Assembly (NCBI GenBank): GCA_947683425.1 | Contig: CANTUQ010000081.1 | Span: 11,238,501-11,302,500, forward strand | Reading direction: 5' to 3' | Origin: Excoecaria cochinchinensis | Taxonomy: Eukaryota > Streptophyta > Magnoliopsida > Malpighiales > Euphorbiaceae | DNA: 64,000 nt | Part shown: positions 57,336-64,000 of the stretch, in pieces | Layout of the letters: each line of letters opens with the position of its first letter | How positions within the stretch are numbered: the first letter of the stretch is position 1 | Position numbers and translations under genes: made by a program | The notes under the pieces: generated by a model | What the model was told of the DNA's origin: nothing | The model's database searches: none | What the model saw: the letters and a program-made list of their open reading frames with translations, nothing else

Positions 57336-60300
57336 TGTAACACCCCAAAACTGCCCCAGTAGTTTGAGCCTGTCTGAGTCTGTTTGTGCTTGTATATGTT
57401 TATGTGTGTGTGCATACCTGTGGGCCTTATGATGTTGCATGCATGCTAATTTATGTAAGTATATGTGTATGTTAGTGTTATATAAGCAGAGAAGATTTAT
57501 TGGTGTGTGTTTAAGGATAAGGGAATAGGGTGTGATTAAGTGATAATAATTGAGTGTAAGGGAGAGTAAGGAAGTAGGGTGCTTGTGGGATCATTTCCTA
57601 TGAGAGAATGACACTTGGCTAGGAGATAAGAATGAATTAATGGGTGAGTGAGAGTGAGGACAGCTGTAAACCTTTTTCCTTTTCTTTCTCATCCCGTTGC
57701 TTTCCTCTTCCTCACGCCATTTGCAGCCTTTTATTCTTCTTCCTCTTCTTTCCTTCTTCTTACTTACATAATTCTGCTCTTCCCTTCTTCTTCGGGTGAC
57801 TGTTATAGCTGGGTTTGTGTCTTTTGCACTCAAGGGTGAGTTTGTAGGAATTGTGTCTTAGGTCTTCTCTTCTTCTTCTCTGGGTTTAATTTTCAATTAT
57901 GTGGTACTTTGGTATTAAACCTGGTTGTGTTGGATTTGTGGTTCAGAGGAGCTTCCTAGATTATCTAAGGGGAAAGAAAAAGCTAGTGGAAGTGGAGTTT
58001 GCAAATAGGAGCCAAGGAGATCAGGTTTGGGAAATTTTCTTTTATATGTATATGAACTTTTGTATATTTATGTATGATTTAAGCTTCTTGAGTGTTTTGT
58101 TGATGATTTGTGATGATGTTAGTGAGTGTTGGCTGAAATGATTCATTGGTGCATGTGAATAGGTTTTTGGGTGAAAAACTGGATTAGAATACACTGGACC
58201 TTTCTTCGGTTATTAAGCTATTTTGGGAGTTGTAGAACTCCAAATTGTATGAAGTCAGTACCTTTATAAATATAAGATATAGGCCTACAAATGTGTTAGA
58301 AATAGTTTTGAGCGAATTGCGACTCTCAGTGTCCCAAAAGTGGTCAAGAAGTAGAGTTATCTTCTTTGGACGGGTTCAGGGAAGCACTGTGGGTTGTTTA
58401 GATCATATCTGAATCTATAGATGTCCAATTGACCTTAAATTTGTTTCATTTGAAAGTTAACATCCTAGAGAAGATTTGTTAAGAAGGAATTTTTGTCTAA
58501 AAATGTCGTTTAGATTCCCGTTTAGGCTAAACAAAAACGTGTAGTGCAGCAGTCCTTAGTTTTGCCTTCTGTTTTGCAAATTTTTGGTATGTCACGGTCA
58601 CAATGAATTTCATTGCCACCGTGACATACCAAAATGCTGGGCAGAATGCTTATTTTTGGACCTCATGGTCACAATGAATTCATTGCCACCGTGACCCCTT
58701 CTGTCTTGACCATTTTAGGTGTTTTTCTTCCCGAATTGAACCCGTTTTGCACCGAAACTTTCTAGGATCCATCCGATGTATGTTTAGGACATTTAAATGA
58801 GTATAAGAATAGTTATCACTTGGAAAATAAACATGAATAGGATTAAGATTAATAGCGAACTAAAGAAATAATAATGTACAACTGTATGAAATAGAATCAA
58901 ATTAAGTATAATGACCTTCTTAAGCATTATAATAGTTCAATTCATACAAGCATGAATAATATGAACAAGTGTTTATAATTATGAAATGAGTTTGCTTAAT
59001 GGAATATGTATATAGGGGATATGAGCAGTGAATGTGTAACTGAAGTAATTGCCTAATAATATTATACGATGCATGCATTGATAATGATAAATGTGATTTA
59101 ATGCTTTTAGCCTATGGATTCCTCTATTAAATGGAAACCCTTAATGCGGCAAATCGGGTAAGTAAGTATTTACATAAATGTTCAAATAGTTGGTATGAAT
59201 GATATGATAAAGTGCGTGTGGAATAACATTTTGTTCTGGGCATGTCACGGTGACAACCATTTTGGTTGTGACCGTGAGGTGTCCAGATTTTGCTTCTGTT
59301 CTGGGTTCTGGACATGTCACGGTGACAACCAGTTTGGTTGTGACCGTGAGGTGTCCAGACTTTTGTTTCTGTTTGGTTTCTTTGGTATGTCACGGTGACA
59401 ACCATTTTGGTTGTGACCGTGAGGTACCCCAAGTTTGCTTTCTGCCGAAAATTTTGGTATGTCACGGTGACAACCAGTTTGGTTGTAACCGTGACCTACC
59501 CTATTTTTTAGTAAAGAATGGTTAACAGTTAAAAGTAAAGTTTGAATGCTAAGTTTGTGATTGGCCTGATAATGTTTCCATATTTGACTCTGATGAATGT
59601 TAGAATATTGAATAGTGCTAAAGCATGTTGATGGAAGTATATTGTATGCTTTGTAATACAAATAGTATGATGCATGGCTAATATTATGAATTTATTTATA
59701 TGTCTCCTATACTCTGGATTAAGTATGATGATATTTATATATTGTCTGATATGACACATGATTTGAATGATGCATGACCTGCGAGAGTCAGTCTAGTGGA
59801 TAGTTAGGCATGCCTAATAGAGTCTATGTATGTGTAGCTGCAGCGCCCCTTTGAACGATTTGGACCCTGATCAGGTCCCCGAATGGTTCCTCACGAACCC
59901 CTATTATGTGTATGTGTATGTGTATGGATCTTATTTAAGGTCCTGTTCAACGAAATGTACTTTCCGACTTGTACCTGTAAGGTACATTATATTATGTGTT
60001 CGATTCGTACCCGTAAGGTACCATTCAGTACTCGTTATCCACTATTATGAGTCAGCAGGTGTATGATTGGTTATATGTGTTTATAAGCATGTGATTCTGA
60101 TCAGTTATGATTATAGCTATGGGAAGTAATAAGTGCAAACTTATTATTGGACTCTCTGGAATACCGTGAATATAATGCAATGTTGTATATTTGCTTATGT
60201 TAAAGATAAATGTTGCGCAGCGGAAGTGTGATGGTGATGTGATTTTGTATTTACGTTCCCAATTAAAGTATATGTGTTATAGTGTGATCAGTTAGGGTAC

Positions 60301-61257
60301 TAGTTTTCGAGACTGATACTTGGGTATTTTGGTGGGATAATTACATGGTTAAATTGTTCTGTATCTATGCATGATATACTTCCTAATGCCTAAATTTTTA
60401 ATGAGCTCGGTGAATGTATACACATGAGGACCCGTATTTGTACGATAATACAAGTATTAGCATATAAATGTAATGATACTGATATGTGATGCATAGGTAA
60501 GTACACGCATGTGAAGTTGTCTATAGTTATGCATGAACATATTTACATCTGGTATGGTGATGTTTGTTTTGGTTTGTGTCCTTCATATGAGTATACGAAT
60601 ATGATTAGAAGCAATAGTGAAAATGGCTATTATATGCAAGCATGTACATTTCTCTGTTAAAACTAGGTGTGTATGATATTTGGGTGTGTATGCCTTGACG
60701 ACCATTGTGAATGGCCGTCCATATTATTATGTTTGTTTTCCCCACTAAGCGTTATCGCTTAGCACGGGTTCTTTTTCCCGTACAGGTGACAGGTCTGGTC
60801 CAGTTCGAGTCGCTCATCTGCAGAGTCGGCCACATAGGAGCTAGGAGTTTTGGTTTCTGTCCATCTTCTTTATTTTGGATTTTGTAATTCTGTCAAATAT
60901 GTATATGTATTAATATGTAAAGAGACTGGAATAATATTTTGGGCTATGTAAATATTTGTTATTAAGAATTTCCTCTATTTTATCGTCTATCTGTAACTTC
61001 TGTTGCATGGTGGTAAACTTACATATCTGTATGTCTTTGGTTGGTGTATGTGCGTTGGTGAAGTATGTATGTGTGTATGCTTTTGTTTAAAATATGCGCA
61101 TTTGTGAATTTTGTATGTTCGGTTTTTGCTCCTTAAAGTTTTAATTCTTTCGTAATTATGTATGTTTTGTATCATTTCTGTTCGGTAACACACCTACTCG
61201 TACGGCTTCCTACTCCCTGACGGATGGGTTCGCCTACGTATGGGTTGGGGTGTTACA
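57336..61257 (+). repeat. 3' LTR of non-autonomous Tekay element
   Basis: 3922 bp and near-identical to the 5' LTR. Hairpin array and stem-loop module are preserved. Confidence 0.95.
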
Positions 61258-62769
61258 TTCACTCTTATTAATGACTTAAGTTTTTAAGTGAGTTTTTAAG
61301 GAATCAAAATTCCATCTCTCATCTCACGCGATAATGCAATAAATTAAAGCGCATTCATTCACATTTAAAAGCGATAAATAAAGTAGTAAATAAATAAATT
61401 ACAAAATAGAAAATTGGGACAAAACAATCCCCTAATAAATAATAGAAATAAATAAAGGAAAATGGGACAGAACAATCCCCCAAATAAATAAGTAAAGGAT
61501 ACAAATAAATAAAACTTGATCAAAATAAACAAGTAAATATAAGACAATCAAAATGCAACATACATAAATCGGGTCATTTGATAAATTTTAGGAACATTGG
61601 TTCCTTTTTATTTATTAAAAAAATTGGAGAATTATTTTTTGGATATTGATTGAAAAAAAAAATCAGGATAAATGATCTCATTTTATGAAAACTAGCTCTC
61701 TATTTTGAAGGTGAGATTTTATTAGTTAAAATAGGACATTGGTCCAATTTATTAAGAGAAATTCACAAGTTATTAATTATTAAAAAACGTGATTTTCTAT
61801 GATACGGGCAATTAATAAAATATATTTTACATGCAACACATAAAACTAATATAATAAATAATAAATACCAAATTTAAAATGCAAACCCTAAATTTGATGG
61901 CCTCTAATCTCCCGATCCACCATCCCGAGTCGGAATATAGCTCGCACAAATAAATTTTGAAGGAACAAAACAAAAATAAAATGTTAGTAAGGTGAATTAA
62001 ATAATTGATATGAACAAATAAATTAATTGAATAAATTAACTTATTAAAATAATTAATAAATTAAACCAATAAAAATTAATTAGACTAATCAAATAAGTAA
62101 AAACAATTAAACATAAAATATATACATTATAAAAAAGATAAAAATAAATAAATAGCACAAAGGTAGCACACAGGAAGTAAGGGAAAATAAAAAACGAAAA
62201 AAAGAAGAAAACACAGCTGTGTTTCTTCAGCGGAACGACGGGGAACGTAAAAAAAAAGGAAAATGAAGTAGCGGGAACTGTGTGAAAAACACAGCTATGT
62301 TTTCCAAAGGAACACAACCAAAGCAAGAAACACCTGTCACGCAAAACTGCTTCGTTCCAATGGGAAAACACTGATTTCAAATTTGAAAAGCCAAAAACAA
62401 CAAATCGGCATGCATTACAAATAATAAAAATAATTAAAATCAATAATCCTATCAATTACCATAAACTAAGAACAGTAAACAGAGCAATAAACCAGAAAAA
62501 CAAACAACAACAAATCAGTGAATTAAATCAAACAAAAACACATTAAGAGGATGTAACGATCATCTGTGTTTTTTTTTTCTTTCGTTTTTCCTGCTCCTCT
62601 TTCAATAATTTTTCTCCCCCTTTTTCTTCAGCTTTCACTTCTTTTTAAATGCTTCAGACAGGATCAGTCCATTTTTTCCACCAAATCCCACATAAACCAT
62701 ACTTTTTCAAACCAAATCCCTTGAAAACAGGGAAGGGAAGCATGCTGGAGCATGGAACAGGAGAGGCGC

Positions 62770-63825
62770 TGTGACGCGCCCGAACCCGCTGGACATCCGG
62801 GTCGCTCTCGGTAGTCCACTTTTAGGACCCGAGACCAGTTGGAGGTTCGTTAAAACTCGTGAAAGCTGATCGGGTCGCAATGGATAGGGATTCACCCCTA
62901 TTCCATTGTTGGCAATCAACTTACGAGAGCATCTATTGGGTATCATAAGGTAGGTATCACGGAGTCACCACCCAATAAAACATTGGGAAATAGATTCTAA
63001 CCTTATGAGGCCAAAATCAGAGAGAGTTCGGGACCTCACTCTTATTCATACCTTTGGTTAACGTTATGTAAATGGATTTTTAGTATCAATTATTTTATCT
63101 CTTTTCTCACACGATTTATGTAAGTAAATTAAAGCGCATTACAAACACATAAAAAATAAATTAATAAAGCAATAAATACAATATAATTACAATTATCCAA
63201 AAATAAATGCAAAATCCATAATAGCATTAAAATGAAAATACATATATAAATCGGGCTATTCATTTAGATGGGAACATTAGTTCCCAACTACTTATTTTAT
63301 AAAAAAAGTATATAATTTTCGAATTGATTTTATGAAAAAAGGATGAAGTGATCTTGTTTTAATAAAAACATAAACCTTTCACTTTTGGGATGAAAACGAG
63401 GATATTGGTCCAGTTTTATTAACAGATTTTCAATTTAGTAGAAAATATTTGTGTGGTGGTTCTTTTTAAGTGCGGTTGAAAATCTTTTATTATTACAATC
63501 CTCAAACAAATGAAAAAACATAAAATAATAAATACACATTTTCGAATAATAAATAAATCCTAAACTATTAGACCCGATCATGCTTCGTCTAACTCCATGG
63601 GCGAGCCACATGCCCCTCGCATTGCGGCCAAGACAGAAAATAAAATTGGTTAATAATGGATTAAATTAAATTAAGTGATAAATACATAAATAATTGAATT
63701 AGATAAATTGAGAATTAATTTGGTCCAGTAAAAGTAAAATAAATTGATACAATTAATGAATATAAAACACAAATGACACTTATAATGATCAATGACAATA
63801 AGAAATAATAATAATAATAATAATA

Positions 63826-63857
<32 letters not shown>

Positions 63858-64000
63858 AAAACAAATAGAAATATTAATGACGATGATAACAATAATAATA
63901 AGACAAATAATAATATTAATGATAATAATTAACAATAATAGTAATAATGTAATATAATAATAATAACATGAACAATAATAATAATGATAATAATCACATA
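62770..64000 (-). mobile_element. Tat LTR, partial at window end
   Basis: Begins TGTGACGCGCCCGAACC on the plus strand (LTR end on minus), has the CACCCAATAAAACATTGGG stem near 62971 and the GAGGATATTGGTCC block near 63400, and continues beyond the window. No gene seen. Confidence 0.75.
63804..63858. repeat. AAT/GAT compound microsatellite
   Basis: About eight AAT units followed by about eleven GAT units, inside the Tat LTR. Confidence 0.95.

Larger units (their letters stand above)
52211..61257 (+). mobile_element. Non-autonomous Tekay element, giant LTRs
   Basis: 9047 bp in total. LTRs of 3920 and 3922 bp differ at about 30 positions by eye, and the interior is only 1205 bp. It has TGTAACACCCC/GGGGTGTTACA termini, tRNA-Met(i) primer site, polypurine tract and exact TTCAC duplications. 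The interior encodes one short gag-derived frame and no enzyme, so mobility would need proteins from a complete Tekay copy. The low LTR divergence makes this one of the youngest insertions here. Confidence 0.95.
51947..62769 (-). mobile_element. Tat LTR split by Tekay element
   Basis: Begins TGTGACGCACGCC at 51947, is interrupted by the Tekay element (52211-61257, TTCAC duplications), resumes at 61263 and is overrun at 62770 by another Tat LTR. LTR sequence retained is about 1.77 kb. The 61258-62769 part is AT-rich with no gene. Confidence 0.75.

Overview
This window reads as repeat-rich nuclear DNA from a flowering plant. It is essentially one stack of nested LTR retrotransposons. I found no convincing host gene, no tRNA or rRNA gene, and nothing prokaryotic. 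The plant assignment rests on plant-type Ty1/copia and Ty3/gypsy (Tekay/Del and Tat/Ogre-like) proteins, on primer-binding sites matching plant tRNA-Met(i) and tRNA-Arg 3' ends, on very long LTRs, and on deep nesting with 5-bp target duplications. The species cannot be named from the sequence.

Layout. 1-2659: minus-strand Tekay-like LTR (A), running off the window. 2660-3720: plus-strand Tekay-like LTR remnant (D). 3797-4393: decayed reading frame I do not recognise. 4394-21509: Tekay-like LTR (B, minus) carrying a three-level nest: a Tat solo LTR (6251-21285, TSD CACTC), inside it a solo LTR with TSD TGCGG (8241-20910), inside that a complete but internally decayed Tat element (10281-19399, TSD ATATG). 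21510-23790: plus-strand Tat LTR cut at its 3' end. 23791-35561: minus-strand Tekay gag-pol remnant (protease, RT, RNase H, integrase) split inside the integrase by a full-length Ty1/copia element (23896-33021, TSD GATAC). 35562-50577: minus-strand Tat LTR split by a second, larger decayed Tat element (35834-49347). 50578-51619: satellite-like 3' region of the minus-strand Tat element. 51620-64000: three stacked minus-strand Tat LTR pieces. The middle one carries a young non-autonomous Tekay element with 3.9-kb LTRs and only 1.2 kb between them (52211-61257, TSD TTCAC).

Coding capacity. The copia polyprotein is complete except for one in-frame TAA inside the integrase catalytic core. The non-autonomous Tekay element has one short open frame with gag zinc knuckles. 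All other coding regions are remnants with several stops or deletions, so anything mobile here would depend on proteins supplied by other copies.

Most interesting structure. Tekay-like LTR families whose sequences differ each carry arrays of short hairpins (A, B, the solo LTR and the 52211 element). They also share a stem-loop module near the LTR 3' end whose arms change together between families. Most Tat LTRs carry a GC-rich palindromic island in an otherwise AT-rich U3, and between the two LTRs of the second Tat element that island is rearranged while its flanks stay nearly identical. Tat 3' regions hold independently amplified tandem repeats that share seed motifs between elements.
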